64,000 nt of DNA from Cupriavidus pauculus. GTDB taxonomy: Bacteria; Pseudomonadota; Gammaproteobacteria; Burkholderiales; Burkholderiaceae. The stretch lies in NCBI RefSeq assembly GCF_022179805.1, contig NZ_BPUO01000001.1, positions 124,001 to 188,000 of the forward strand. Direction: 5' to 3'. The notes under the pieces are model-generated. The model was not told the DNA's origin, made no database searches, and worked only from the letters and a program-made list of their open reading frames with translations. A program made the translations under genes and the position numbers. Shown piece by piece: positions 32,233-40,996 of the stretch (the first letter of the stretch is position 1; every line of letters starts with the position of its first letter).

Positions 32233-32865
32233 ATGACCGCAACGCCCAGCCCAACGCCGCATCGTGGCGAGACCGTCTTCATCGTCGACGACGATGAAGC
32301 GATGCGCGACTCGCTGACCTGGCTACTAGAGGGCAACGGCTACCAGGTGCGCAGCTTCAACAGCGCCGAGCAGTTCCTGTCCGCGTACGACACCAGCTCG
32401 GTGGCCTGCCTGATCCTCGATGTCCGCATGCCGGGCATGAGCGGCCCGGAGCTGCAGGAGCGCATGATTGCCGAGAACATCGACATTCCCATCGTCTTCA
32501 TCACCGGCCACGGCGACGTGCCGATGGCGGTGTCGACGATGAAGCGTGGCGCCATCGACTTCATCGAAAAGCCTTTCGACGAGTCGGAACTGCGCGCGCT
32601 GGTGGAACGGATGCTGCAGAAGGCCCGTACCGACCACTCGGCCGCCCGCGAGCAGCGCGCCGCCAAGGACCTGCTGGCCAAGCTGACCACGCGCGAACAG
32701 CAAGTGCTGGAGCGCATCGTGGCCGGCCGCCTGAACAAGCAGATTGCCGACGACCTGGGCATTTCCATCAAGACCGTGGAGGCGCACCGCGCCAACATCA
32801 TGGAAAAGCTCAACGTGAACACGGTGGCCGACCTGCTGCGCCTGGCCCTGTCGCGCAACGCCTGA
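32233..32865 (+). CDS. FixJ-type response regulator
   Basis: A two-domain regulator of 210 residues: receiver domain with acidic pocket D19-D20-D21 and phosphoacceptor Asp63 (ILDVRMPG), Thr in FITGHGD and Lys in IEKPFDE; then a LuxR-type helix-turn-helix (LTTREQQVLERIVAG ... IADDLGISIKTVEAHRANIMEKL). AGGAGA sits 6-11 bases before the ATG. It lies 142 bases after the kinase and forms a two-component pair. The signal and targets are unknown; candidates include the neighbouring genes. Confidence 0.9.
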   Translation: MTATPSPTPHRGETVFIVDDDEAMRDSLTWLLEGNGYQVRSFNSAEQFLSAYDTSSVACLILDVRMPGMSGPELQERMIAENIDIPIVFITGHGDVPMAVSTMKRGAIDFIEKPFDESELRALVERMLQKARTDHSAAREQRAAKDLLAKLTTREQQVLERIVAGRLNKQIADDLGISIKTVEAHRANIMEKLNVNTVADLLRLALSRNA

Positions 32866-32873
32866 GCCTTGCC

Positions 32874-32929
32874 GCCGGTACTTCGGTACCGGCACACCGG
32901 CAATCCCGCGCTGACTGCGGGGTTGCCGG
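32874..32929. terminator. Two hairpins between convergent genes, one with a UUCG loop
   Basis: GCCGGTAC (32874-32881) pairs with GTACCGGC (32886-32893) across a TTCG tetraloop, an exceptionally stable C(UUCG)G hairpin. A 13-pair stem with one wobble follows: CCGGCAATCCCGC (32897-32909) with 32917-32929. They separate the response regulator gene from the convergent permease gene. Confidence 0.75.
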
Positions 32930-32949
32930 CACCCCACCCTGCTTCCCCC

Positions 32950-32976
32950 AGCTTTCCCAGCTTTCCCAGCTTTCCC
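32950..32976. repeat. Three tandem copies of AGCTTTCCC abutting a stop codon
   Basis: The 9-base unit AGCTTTCCC occurs three times head to tail and ends exactly at the stop codon (32977-32979) of the minus-strand permease gene. If the stop were lost, the protein would gain a Glu-Ser-Trp repeat. It is a likely slippage site. Confidence 0.85.
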
Positions 32977-33675
32977 CTACTTCCCCTCCAGATATTCCGC
33001 GTCCGTGAACGTCACCACCCACTGCGGGCGGTAGATCACGAAGATCGCCACCAGCATTCCGGTCAGGAATGCCTCGCCAAACGCGATGACCACCACGCCG
33101 GTCAGCCGGTCGCCCACGGTCAGGCCCGCGTCGCGCGCCAGTCCGCCCAGCAGCAGCCATGCCAGCCGCAGCACGCCGGCGACGATGGCCGACAGCAGTG
33201 CGGCAAAATATCCATGTCCGAGGATGAAGATGAACAGGTGCCGGGGCAGCCATTGCCGCATGGTGGCCTGCAACCCGGCCGTTACCAGCGCCGGCACGGC
33301 CGCCATCCACACGAAGCGCGGCGCCAGCGAAACCCAGGCAATGTCCTGCCAGCCCTGGCCTGAAAGGTAGGCCAGCCCCAGCAGCGAGACCAGATTGGCG
33401 ATGGCCAGCGACACCAGCGCCAGCGGCAGCCCGAACATCGTCACGGCCAGCGTCGCGCCCATCAACTGGATCACCACGCCGGCGCCCAGCGTGGCATGCG
33501 CCGACCACAGCAGCGCCAGGAATACCAGCGTGCCCAGCCATGCATGCTGCAGCGGCTCGCGGCGCAGCACCCGCCACGGGCGCTGCAGCACGGCCCAGGC
33601 CAGCACCGCCACGGCAAGCGTCGGCAGCGGCCAGGTCGCCAGCAGATCCGGAATTGAAGAATCGTCGATGTCCAT
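32977..33675 (-). CDS. CbiM-like energy-coupling permease
   Basis: A 232-residue integral membrane protein with about six segments, resembling the CbiM family of ECF-type cobalt/nickel transporters. Family-like stretches are LGAGVVIQLMGATLAVTMFG and GLTVGDRLTGVVVIAFGEAFLTGML. No CbiN, CbiQ or CbiO gene is nearby, so it is an orphan whose substrate and energisation are unresolved. The start ATG is 33675. The gene converges on the FixJ-like regulator gene. Confidence 0.68.
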   Translation of the reverse strand: MDIDDSSIPDLLATWPLPTLAVAVLAWAVLQRPWRVLRREPLQHAWLGTLVFLALLWSAHATLGAGVVIQLMGATLAVTMFGLPLALVSLAIANLVSLLGLAYLSGQGWQDIAWVSLAPRFVWMAAVPALVTAGLQATMRQWLPRHLFIFILGHGYFAALLSAIVAGVLRLAWLLLGGLARDAGLTVGDRLTGVVVIAFGEAFLTGMLVAIFVIYRPQWVVTFTDAEYLEGK

Positions 33676-33832
33676 CGCGCGATGCTAGCAGCCGGTCCGC
33701 GAAGTTCGCTTGTATCCGGTCAAGCCGGTTCCGAATGGTGCCAAGCCTTTATAATCGCGGTTTTGCACGCGCCCCCGCCCATCTGCGTGCGGCGCCTGCC
33801 CCATCCTCCAGCCTTTCCAGTCACGTACGCCC

Positions 33833-34690
33833 ATGTCCGCTCAACTGATCGACGGTAACGCCCTCGCCAAACAAATCCGCGCCGAAGCCGCCCAGCGCGC
33901 CGCCCGCCTGACCGCCGCCGGCCACCAGCCGGGCCTGGCCGTGGTGCTCGTGGGCGAGGACCAGGCCAGCCAGGTCTACGTGCGCAACAAGGTCAAGGCC
34001 TGCGAGGACAACGGCTTCTACTCGTCGCTGGACCGCTACCCGGCCGACCTGTCCGAGGCCGACCTGCTGGCCCGCATCGACGCGCTGAACAACGATCCGA
34101 AGATCCACGGCATCCTGGTGCAGTTGCCGCTGCCCAAGCACATCGACAGCCACAAGGTGCTGGAAGCCATCGCCCCGGAAAAGGACGTCGACGGCTTCCA
34201 CGTGGCCAATGCCGGCGCCCTGATGACCGGCGCGCCGCTGTTCCGCCCGTGCACCCCGTACGGCTGCATGAAGATGCTGGAATCTATCCAGTACCCGCTG
34301 CGCGGCGCCCGCGCCGTGGTGGTGGGCGCCTCCAATATCGTCGGCAAGCCGATGGCCATGTTGCTGCTGCAGGCGGGCGCAACCGTCACCATCTGCAACA
34401 GCAAGACGCGCGACCTGGCCGCCCATACCCGCGATGCCGACGTGATCGTGGCCGCCGTGGGCCGCCGCAATATCATCACCGCCGACATCGTCAAGCCGGG
34501 CGCCGTGGTCATCGACGTGGGCATGAACCGCGACGACGCCGGCAAGCTGTGCGGTGACGTGGACTTTGCCGGCGTGCGCGAGGTAGCTGGCTACATCACG
34601 CCGGTGCCGGGTGGCGTGGGTCCGATGACCATCACGATGCTGCTGATCAACACGCTGGAAGCAGCCGAGCGCAAGGCGGGCCTGGCCTGA
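33833..34690 (+). CDS. folD: Methylenetetrahydrofolate dehydrogenase/cyclohydrolase
   Basis: FolD interconverts 5,10-methylene- and 10-formyl-tetrahydrofolate using NADP(H) in one-carbon metabolism. Catalytic [13 protein letters not shown] (Lys near residue 54), substrate motif QLPLPKHID, PxxxxP-type [11 protein letters not shown] and the dinucleotide-binding [17 protein letters not shown] are visible; the C-terminal [15 protein letters not shown] is conserved. A TATAAT at 33750-33755 lies 78 bases upstream and is the probable -10. At 285 residues it matches the family. Confidence 0.96.
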   Translation: MSAQLIDGNALAKQIRAEAAQRAARLTAAGHQPGLAVVLVGEDQASQVYVRNKVKACEDNGFYSSLDRYPADLSEADLLARIDALNNDPKIHGILVQLPLPKHIDSHKVLEAIAPEKDVDGFHVANAGALMTGAPLFRPCTPYGCMKMLESIQYPLRGARAVVVGASNIVGKPMAMLLLQAGATVTICNSKTRDLAAHTRDADVIVAAVGRRNIITADIVKPGAVVIDVGMNRDDAGKLCGDVDFAGVREVAGYITPVPGGVGPMTITMLLINTLEAAERKAGLA

Positions 34691-34835
34691 GGAAAGGTCC
34701 CGATGGCGCGCCGGGCGCGCCTCAATCACCCTGATAGTCAAGTCGTACTGGATATTTGGCCGCAAAGGCCTCATCTTGCACAGGTAATCGTGCCGCCTCG
34801 CGCTCCCGCCCGCGGCACGCCAACCGGGAATAGCC

Positions 34836-36941
34836 ATGACTGATACCACCGACCGCGCCACCAATCCGCTGCTCGATTTCGCCGATCTGCCCCGCTTTGC
34901 CGAGATCCGCCCCGAGCATATCGGCCCGGCGCTGGACGTGCTGCTGGCCGAAGCCCAGACCGCCGTCACCCGTACCGAAGACCCGGCCACGCCGGCCACC
35001 TGGCTGACAGCCGTGGAAGCGCTGGAAACCGCCACCGAACCGCTGGGCCGCGCCTGGGGCGTGGTGGGCCACCTGAGCGCAGTGGCCGACACCCCCGAGC
35101 TGCGCAAGGCACACGCCGACAACCTGCCCCGCATGACCGAGTTCTGGTCGTCGCTGGGCCAGAGCCTGGCCCTGTACGAAAAGTACAAGGCCGTGGCCGC
35201 CGGCCCCGAGTTCGCCGGCCTGTCGCCGGCCCGCAAGCAACTGCTGGAAAACGAACTGCGCGGGTTCCGCCTGGGCGGCGCCGAGCTGCCTGAAGACAAG
35301 AAGCCGCGCTTTGCCGAGATCCAGGAGCAGCAGGCCCAGTTGTCGAAGGCGTTTTCCGATCACGTCCTGGACGCCACCAACGCCTACGCGCTGTACGTCG
35401 AGGACGAATCGCGCCTGAGCGGCATTCCGGCCGATGCGCTGGAAGGCGCCCACCTGGCCGCCGAGAAGGATGGCAAGGCCGGCTGGAAGTTCACGCTGCA
35501 CTTCCCGTCGTATTTCCCAGTGCTGCAGTACGCCGACGACCGCGCGCTGCGCCAGACCATGTACGAGGCCAGCGTCACGCGCGCCTCGGAACTGGGTCCG
35601 CAGTACAACAACGGCCAGGCCGACTGGGACAATACGTCGAACATGCGCGACCAGCTGACGCTGCGCCGGGAAGAGGCGCAGATGCTCGGCTACAACAACT
35701 ACGGCGAAGTCTCGCTGGTGCCGAAAATGGCCGAATCGCCGGCCGACGTGCTGAAGTTCCTGGACGAGCTGGCGGTCAAGGCACGCGCCTATGCCGAGGC
35801 CGACTGGAAGGAACTGCGCGAATTCGCGGCCGCCGAGCTGGGCCTGACCGAGATCGCGCCGTGGGACGTGGCCTATGCGTCCGAGAAGCTGCGCCAGAAG
35901 CGCTACGCGTTTTCCGACGACGAGGTCAAGCAGTACTTCCAGGAGCCGAAGGTGCTGGAGGGCTTGTTCGGCGTGGTCGAGAAGCTGTTCTCGGTGAAGA
36001 TCGAGCCCGACGACGCGCAGACCTGGCACAAGGACGTGCGCTTCTTCCGCGTGGTGTCGCCGCAGGGCGCGCTGCTGGCCCAGTTCTACATCGACCTGTA
36101 CGCCCGCGAGGGCAAGCGCGGCGGTGCCTGGATGGACGACGCGCGCGGCCGCAAGGAACGTGGCAACGGCACCGTGCAGACGCCGGTGGCCTACCTGACC
36201 TGCAACTTCACGGCCCCGGTGGGCGGCAAGCCCGCGCTGTTCACGCACGATGAAGTGATCACGCTGTTCCACGAATTCGGCCACGGCCTGCACCACATGC
36301 TGACGCAGGTGGGCGACCTGGGCGTGTCGGGCATCAACGGCGTGGAATGGGATGCGGTGGAGCTGCCGTCGCAGTTCATGGAAAACTTCTGCTGGGAATA
36401 CGAGGTGCTGTCGACCATGACGGCCCACGTGGAGACCGGCGCACCGCTGCCGCGCGCGCTGTTCGACCGCATGCTGGCTGCCAAGAACTTCCAGAACGGC
36501 ATGATGACGCTGCGCCAGATCGTGTTCTCGTCGTTCGACATGCACCTGCACACCGACTACGACCCGCAGGGCGCGGTCTCGGTGCTGGAGCTGTCGCGCC
36601 TGATCAACGACACCAAGCACGTGGTGCCGCAGTCGCCGCTGTCGCGCTGGCCGAACACGTTCAGCCACATCTTCGCGGGCGGTTACGCGGCCGGCTACTA
36701 CAGCTACAAGTGGGCCGAGGTGCTCTCCGCCGACGTGTACGCCGCGTTCGAGGAAGCCGCCCAGCTGTCGGGCAGCGTGCTCGATGCTGCCACCGGCGAG
36801 CGCTACCGCCGCGAGATCCTGTCGGTAGGCGGCAGCCGGCCGGCCATGGAGTCGTTCGTGGCGTTCCGGGGCCGCACGCCCCAGATCGACGCCCTGCTGC
36901 GGCATGGCGGCATGGCGGAGACGGCAGCCGCCGCGGCCTGA
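34836..36941 (+). CDS. prlC: Oligopeptidase A (M3 zinc metallopeptidase)
   Basis: A cytoplasmic zinc peptidase that degrades oligopeptides, including cleaved signal peptides. The zinc site HEFGHGLHHM is near residue 480, and the downstream Glu lies in GVEWDAVELPSQFMENF. Two further conserved blocks, SHIFAGGYAAGYYSYKWAEVLSAD (split across residues about 609-632) and PSYFPVLQYADDRALR, support the M3A family. At 701 residues it matches E. coli PrlC (680). It begins a probable operon with the next three genes (gaps 24, 6 and 4 bases). Confidence 0.95.
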   Translation: MTDTTDRATNPLLDFADLPRFAEIRPEHIGPALDVLLAEAQTAVTRTEDPATPATWLTAVEALETATEPLGRAWGVVGHLSAVADTPELRKAHADNLPRMTEFWSSLGQSLALYEKYKAVAAGPEFAGLSPARKQLLENELRGFRLGGAELPEDKKPRFAEIQEQQAQLSKAFSDHVLDATNAYALYVEDESRLSGIPADALEGAHLAAEKDGKAGWKFTLHFPSYFPVLQYADDRALRQTMYEASVTRASELGPQYNNGQADWDNTSNMRDQLTLRREEAQMLGYNNYGEVSLVPKMAESPADVLKFLDELAVKARAYAEADWKELREFAAAELGLTEIAPWDVAYASEKLRQKRYAFSDDEVKQYFQEPKVLEGLFGVVEKLFSVKIEPDDAQTWHKDVRFFRVVSPQGALLAQFYIDLYAREGKRGGAWMDDARGRKERGNGTVQTPVAYLTCNFTAPVGGKPALFTHDEVITLFHEFGHGLHHMLTQVGDLGVSGINGVEWDAVELPSQFMENFCWEYEVLSTMTAHVETGAPLPRALFDRMLAAKNFQNGMMTLRQIVFSSFDMHLHTDYDPQGAVSVLELSRLINDTKHVVPQSPLSRWPNTFSHIFAGGYAAGYYSYKWAEVLSADVYAAFEEAAQLSGSVLDAATGERYRREILSVGGSRPAMESFVAFRGRTPQIDALLRHGGMAETAAAAA

Positions 36942-36965
36942 TCGTCCGCCTCGGGCACCCGGCAC

Positions 36966-37397
36966 ATGGACACGCCTTTCCCGATCCGCAAGGAATGTCC
37001 ACCGGGTGCCTGCGTCTGCAACCGCGAGGCGCTGCTCGACAACCCCGGCGCCGATCTGCGCATCCTGCGGCTGACGCAGCAGGAGGAAAAGAACCTCGTC
37101 GAGCGGCTGGAGAACGTCGCCACGCTCGACGAGCTGAACCGGATGCAGGCGAAGATGCACGACCTGCTGGGCATCGATGTCACGATCACGCCAAGCGACA
37201 ACGTGGTGCGCACCACGCGCGGCTTTCGCATCGAACTGGTCGACCGGCCGGGCCTGTGCCGCAAAACGCGCCAGGCGATACCGGCCGCCATCCGGCGCAG
37301 CATGGAAACCCACCCGGAAATTGCTTTCGCCATCTTGAACCAGCGCGACCTGCTGGGCGGTAGCATGCCGGTTGAACAAGACAATCCCCAAGAATAA
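36966..37397 (+). CDS. Conserved hypothetical protein with a Cys-rich N-terminus
   Basis: Not recognised as a named family. The 143-residue soluble protein starts with a cluster ECPPGACVCNREALL (three Cys within residues 11-18) that could bind a metal or iron-sulfur centre. An alpha-helical segment (RLTQQEEKNLVERLENV) and a region with one further Cys follow. It lies 24 bases after prlC and 6 before xthA, so co-transcription with peptide and DNA-repair genes is likely. No membrane segment or signal is seen. Confidence 0.75.
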   Translation: MDTPFPIRKECPPGACVCNREALLDNPGADLRILRLTQQEEKNLVERLENVATLDELNRMQAKMHDLLGIDVTITPSDNVVRTTRGFRIELVDRPGLCRKTRQAIPAAIRRSMETHPEIAFAILNQRDLLGGSMPVEQDNPQE

Positions 37398-37403
37398 TTA
37401 CCG

Positions 37404-38201
37404 ATGAGAATCGCGAGCTGGAACGTCAACTCCCTGAAGGTGCGCCTGCCCCAGGTGCTGCAATGGCTGGCCGCGCAGGACGCCGCGGGCACGCCCATCG
37501 ACGCGCTGTGCCTGCAGGAACTGAAGCTGCCGGACGACAAGTACCCGCTGGCCGAACTGGAGGCCGCCGGCTTCCACAGCATCTTCACGGGCCAGAAGAC
37601 CTACAACGGCGTGGCCATCGTGGCGCGCAACGGCGCCATGCCCGCGCCCACCGACGTGGTACGCAACATTCCCGGCCATGAAGACACGCAGCAGCGCGTG
37701 GTGGCCGGCACCTATGGCGATGTACGGCTGATCAGCGCGTACTTCCCTAACGGCCAGGCACTGGATTCGGACAAGTTCGTCTACAAGCTCGACTGGCTCC
37801 GGGCGCTGACCGAATGGCTGCGCGCCGAGATGATCAAGTACCCGAAAATCGCGCTGCTGGGCGATTTCAACATCGCACCGGAAGACCGCGACGTGCACGA
37901 TCCCGCCAAGTGGGAAGGCCAGAACCTGGTGTCGCCGCAGGAGCGCGACGCGTTCAAGGCGCTGGTGGCGATGGGCTTCGTCGACTCGTTCCGCATGTTC
38001 GAGCAGCCCGAGAAGACGTTCTCGTGGTGGGACTACCGCATGATGGGCTTCCGCCGCAACGCGGGCCTGCGCATCGACCACATCCTGCTGTCGCCGGCGC
38101 TGGCCGAGCGCTGCACGACCTGCCTGATCGACAAGGAACCGCGCCGCTGGGAGCAGCCGTCCGACCACACGCCGGTGGTTGCCACGCTCAAGCTCGACTG
38201 A
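37404..38201 (+). CDS. xthA: Exodeoxyribonuclease III
   Basis: An AP endonuclease/3'-exonuclease of base-excision repair. The EEP-fold motifs are all present: IASWNVNSL (N7), LCLQELKLP (E34), YNGVAIVAR, LGDFNIAPEDRDVHDP, LRIDHILLSP and the final SDHTPVVATL. Length 265 equals E. coli ExoIII within three residues. It follows the Cys-rich protein by six bases and precedes the SulP gene by four. Confidence 0.96.
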   Translation: MRIASWNVNSLKVRLPQVLQWLAAQDAAGTPIDALCLQELKLPDDKYPLAELEAAGFHSIFTGQKTYNGVAIVARNGAMPAPTDVVRNIPGHEDTQQRVVAGTYGDVRLISAYFPNGQALDSDKFVYKLDWLRALTEWLRAEMIKYPKIALLGDFNIAPEDRDVHDPAKWEGQNLVSPQERDAFKALVAMGFVDSFRMFEQPEKTFSWWDYRMMGFRRNAGLRIDHILLSPALAERCTTCLIDKEPRRWEQPSDHTPVVATLKLD

Positions 38202-38205
38202 GCCG

Positions 38206-40065
38206 ATGGGCGCCGCCGTCCACGCCAAGTCCCCCGCCCTGCAGCGCTGGTTTCCGTGGCTGCGGCGCGTTACCCCGCTGACGCTGCGGGCCGACGTCAT
38301 CGCCGGCCTGCTCGGCGCCGTGCTGGTGTTGCCGCAAGGCGTGGCGTTTGCCACGCTGGCCGGCTTGCCGCCGCAGTACGGCATCTATACCGCCGTGATT
38401 CCGTGCATCGTCGCCGCGCTGTTCGGGTCGAGCTGGCACGTGATGTCCGGGCCCACCAACGCCAATTCGCTCGCGCTGTTCGCGATGCTGAGCCCCGTGG
38501 CGTTCGCGGGCAGCCCGGCCTATATCGCGCTGGCACTGGCCGTGACGATGCTCGTGGGCATCCTGCAACTGGCCGTTGGCGCGCTGCGGCTGGGGTCGCT
38601 GGCCAACTTCATTTCGCCGTCGGTGCTGCTGGGGTTCACGTGCGGCGCGGCTACACTGATCGGCCTCTACGCGCTCAAGGACCTGTTCGGCCTGGCGGTG
38701 CCCACCGGCACCAGCGCATTCGGCGTGGTGCGATTCCTGTTCGAGAACGTCGATACGATTAACGGCAGCGCGCTGATTGTCGGCGTGGTGACGCTCGTGG
38801 CCACGCTGGCCATCAAGCGCGTGTCGCGGCGGCTGCCGTTCATGCTGCTGGGGCTGATGGCCGGATACAGCGTGGCCATGCTGCTGAACCATAGCGGCTG
38901 GGGCGGTGCCCAGCACGTGAACGTGGTGGGACCGATTCCGTCGGCATTGCCGCCCTTCCACGTACCTGACATCAACTGGCGCACGGTGCCCGACCTGCTC
39001 GGCATTGCCGCCGCGCTGACCATCGTGGCACTGGGCCAGTCGATCTCGATCGCCAAGGCCGTGGCGCTGCGCTCGGGCCAGCATGTCGACGCCAACCGCG
39101 AGTTCATCGGCCAGGGCCTGTCGAATATCGCCGGCGGACTGTTTTCCAGCTACATCTCGTGCGGCTCGCTGAACCGGTCGATGCCGAACTTCGAGGCCGG
39201 CGCGCAAACGCCGCTGGCCAGCGTGTTCTCGGCCCTGCTGCTTGTCGTGCTGGTGACGGTCAGCGCCTCGCTGCTGGCGCAGATCCCGCTGGCTGCCATC
39301 GCCGCGATGCTGATGCTGGTGGCGTGGGGCCTGTTCGACTTCCGGCGGCTGCGCCGGATCGCGCGGCTGTCGCGCACCGAGTTCGCCATCGCCGTCGGCA
39401 CCTTCGTCGCCACGCTGGTCATCCGCCTGGAAATGGCCGTGCTGCTCGGCACGATCCTGTCGCTGGTGGCCTACCTCTACCGCACGTCGCGGCCAGCGGT
39501 GCGCAGCCTGGTGCCCGACGCCGACGATCCCGGCCGGCGCTTCACGCCGCTGGACGAACTGCGCCGCCCGCAGCCCGAATGCCCGCAGCTCAAGCTGCTG
39601 CGCATGGAAGGGGCGATCTACTTCGGTGCCGTGCAGTACGTGACCGACCGCCTGCACTGGCTGCGCACGGTCGACGCCGAGCAGAAGCATCTGTTGGCGA
39701 TGACCAAGAGCATGAATTTCATCGACCTGGCCGGCGCGGAAATGTGGGAAGCGGAATTATCCGAACGGCGCGCCGGTGGCGGCGACCTGTACTTCCATCG
39801 TCCACGCACGCAGGTGCTGGAGACCTGGGAGCAGATGGGCTTCACCGACAAGCTGGGCCGCGACCACGTCTTTCCGACCAAGCGGCAGGCACTGCACACC
39901 ATCATCGCCACGCTGTCGCCAGAAATCTGCGCGCAGTGCCAGGCGCGTATTTTCGAGGAATGCACGCAGCGGCCGGGTGGCCCGGACTACCAGCAGGAAC
40001 AGGACGATATCGTGCGGCCAGCGCCACGGCGTGACGCCATGCCGGACACGACGCATCCTGCCTGA
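38206..40065 (+). CDS. SulP-family anion permease with STAS domain
   Basis: SulP proteins carry sulfate, bicarbonate or other anions across the inner membrane. The first ~420 residues hold the core of about 12-14 segments, starting with LTLRADVIAGLLGAVLVLPQGVAFATLAGLPPQYGIYTA, here described by its parts: the SulP signature PxYGxYxA is seen as PPQYGIYTAVIP. A C-terminal STAS domain (about 455-560) follows, with LLAMTKSMNFIDLAGAEMW. A Cys-containing tail (ICAQCQARIFEEC) is unusual and could respond to redox or metal. The substrate is not decided. Confidence 0.9.
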   Translation: MGAAVHAKSPALQRWFPWLRRVTPLTLRADVIAGLLGAVLVLPQGVAFATLAGLPPQYGIYTAVIPCIVAALFGSSWHVMSGPTNANSLALFAMLSPVAFAGSPAYIALALAVTMLVGILQLAVGALRLGSLANFISPSVLLGFTCGAATLIGLYALKDLFGLAVPTGTSAFGVVRFLFENVDTINGSALIVGVVTLVATLAIKRVSRRLPFMLLGLMAGYSVAMLLNHSGWGGAQHVNVVGPIPSALPPFHVPDINWRTVPDLLGIAAALTIVALGQSISIAKAVALRSGQHVDANREFIGQGLSNIAGGLFSSYISCGSLNRSMPNFEAGAQTPLASVFSALLLVVLVTVSASLLAQIPLAAIAAMLMLVAWGLFDFRRLRRIARLSRTEFAIAVGTFVATLVIRLEMAVLLGTILSLVAYLYRTSRPAVRSLVPDADDPGRRFTPLDELRRPQPECPQLKLLRMEGAIYFGAVQYVTDRLHWLRTVDAEQKHLLAMTKSMNFIDLAGAEMWEAELSERRAGGGDLYFHRPRTQVLETWEQMGFTDKLGRDHVFPTKRQALHTIIATLSPEICAQCQARIFEECTQRPGGPDYQQEQDDIVRPAPRRDAMPDTTHPA

Positions 40066-40214
40066 ATGGCAATGCGGACAACCAGACTTTGAAAAAACTG
40101 CCGAGAACTGCTCGAAATTACGCCCTGTCACTTCGGACGTCTGGCGCGCCGACCGGCCTGCGGTGAAGCAAGGCCGAAGCCGGCGGCGGAGGGTTGCTTG
40201 CCGTCGGTCCGGTC

Positions 40215-40481
40215 TTAGACCGGCGCCACGTGCGCGCGCTTGACGACGACCGGCTGGGGCACGCCCTGCTCGATCAGCACCACTGCCGCGCGTTCGATCG
40301 TGTCACGACCGGCGCGGAATGCTTCCTCCAGCGACAGCACCTGATCAGCGCTGAAGCCTTCCCAAAGCGCTTCGCGTGTTACCACGCAAGTCACTTGCTC
40401 ACCATCGACAACCGCGTGGAACAGCAAACCCTCGTTGTTGATGTCGTAGCGGTCTTGCTCCTGGAATTTGATTTCCATCAT
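40215..40481 (-). CDS. DUF1488-family small protein
   Basis: An 88-residue cytoplasmic protein of the DUF1488 family, no known function. It starts MMEIKFQEQDRYDINNEG and contains VVDGEQVTCVVTREAL. GGAGGG lies 7 bases before the ATG at 40481 on the minus strand, so the longer reading frame from 40520 is rejected. It converges on the SulP gene with a 149-base gap. Confidence 0.8.
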   Translation of the reverse strand: MMEIKFQEQDRYDINNEGLLFHAVVDGEQVTCVVTREALWEGFSADQVLSLEEAFRAGRDTIERAAVVLIEQGVPQPVVVKRAHVAPV

Positions 40482-40769
40482 CACAGCCCTCCATATGCAA
40501 GTGGAAAAGAATCCTAACATGGCTTTGCGGAAATCGTCTTCGATACCCCACAGCGCACTTGCAGATTTAGATTCGTCTCACTGACCGCCAGCGGGTATCG
40601 CAAGTTCCATCCTGCAGACGATGACACGCGTGTGTGTCAGCGTGATGTGCCGATGAAATCCCAAGCGGTGCGCGACCGATTCACGATCGATTCCATGCGC
40701 GATCCGGTCACGCGAAATGCGCGCCGCACGCATGCCGGCACCGATTGATTCGTCGATTGCACGAAAGAT
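40482..40769. other. Intergenic region upstream of the first tRNA-Lys
   Basis: No supportable gene in about 290 bases. It must hold the minus-strand promoter of the DUF1488 gene. Short repeated motifs (CGATTCAC, CGATTGATTCG, CGATCGATTCC near 40675-40760) are present but do not form a clear operator. Confidence 0.4.
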
Positions 40770-40797
40770 TTGACAAAGCAAAAAATGCTGCTAGAAT
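40770..40797 (+). promoter_or_regulatory. Promoter of tRNA-Lys copy 1
   Basis: Consensus TTGACA (40770-40775) and TAGAAT (40792-40797) separated by 16 bases, 13 bases before the tRNA. Confidence 0.8.
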
Positions 40798-40810
40798 CTC
40801 GGTCTTCGTC

Positions 40811-40886
40811 GGGGCGTTAGCTCAGTTGGTAGAGCAGCGGACTCTTAATCCGTAGGTCGAGTGTTCGAGTCACTCACGCCCCACCA
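40811..40886 (+). tRNA. tRNA-Lys (CTT), copy 1
   Basis: A 76-base cloverleaf with encoded CCA. Acceptor GGGGCGT pairs with ACGCCCC. Anticodon loop CTCTTAA gives CTT (lysine). It is identical base for base to the tRNA at 43506-43581. Confidence 0.96.
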
Positions 40887-40894
40887 GACACAAG

Positions 40895-40927
40895 AAAGGC
40901 CGGAAGCAGCAATGCTTCCGGCCTTTT
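40895..40927 (+). terminator. Terminator of tRNA-Lys copy 1
   Basis: AAGGCCGGAAGC (40896-40907) pairs with GCTTCCGGCCTT (40914-40925) and is followed by further T residues. Confidence 0.88.
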
Positions 40928-40996
40928 GCTTTTCTGGCTTCAGGCGCTTTTCCGGCTTCAGAAACCGGGCGCAGGGCCGCTTATGCGGCCCGCTCA

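Noticed and set aside
34722..37391. 889-residue minus-strand frame antisense to prlC
   Set aside because: Shadow of the prlC and adjacent coding frames; composition is typical of antisense GC-rich sequence and no family features are present.
40578..40781. 67-residue minus-strand frame upstream of tRNA-Lys
   Set aside because: No ribosome-binding site, no recognisable features, and it would end among other non-coding sequence.
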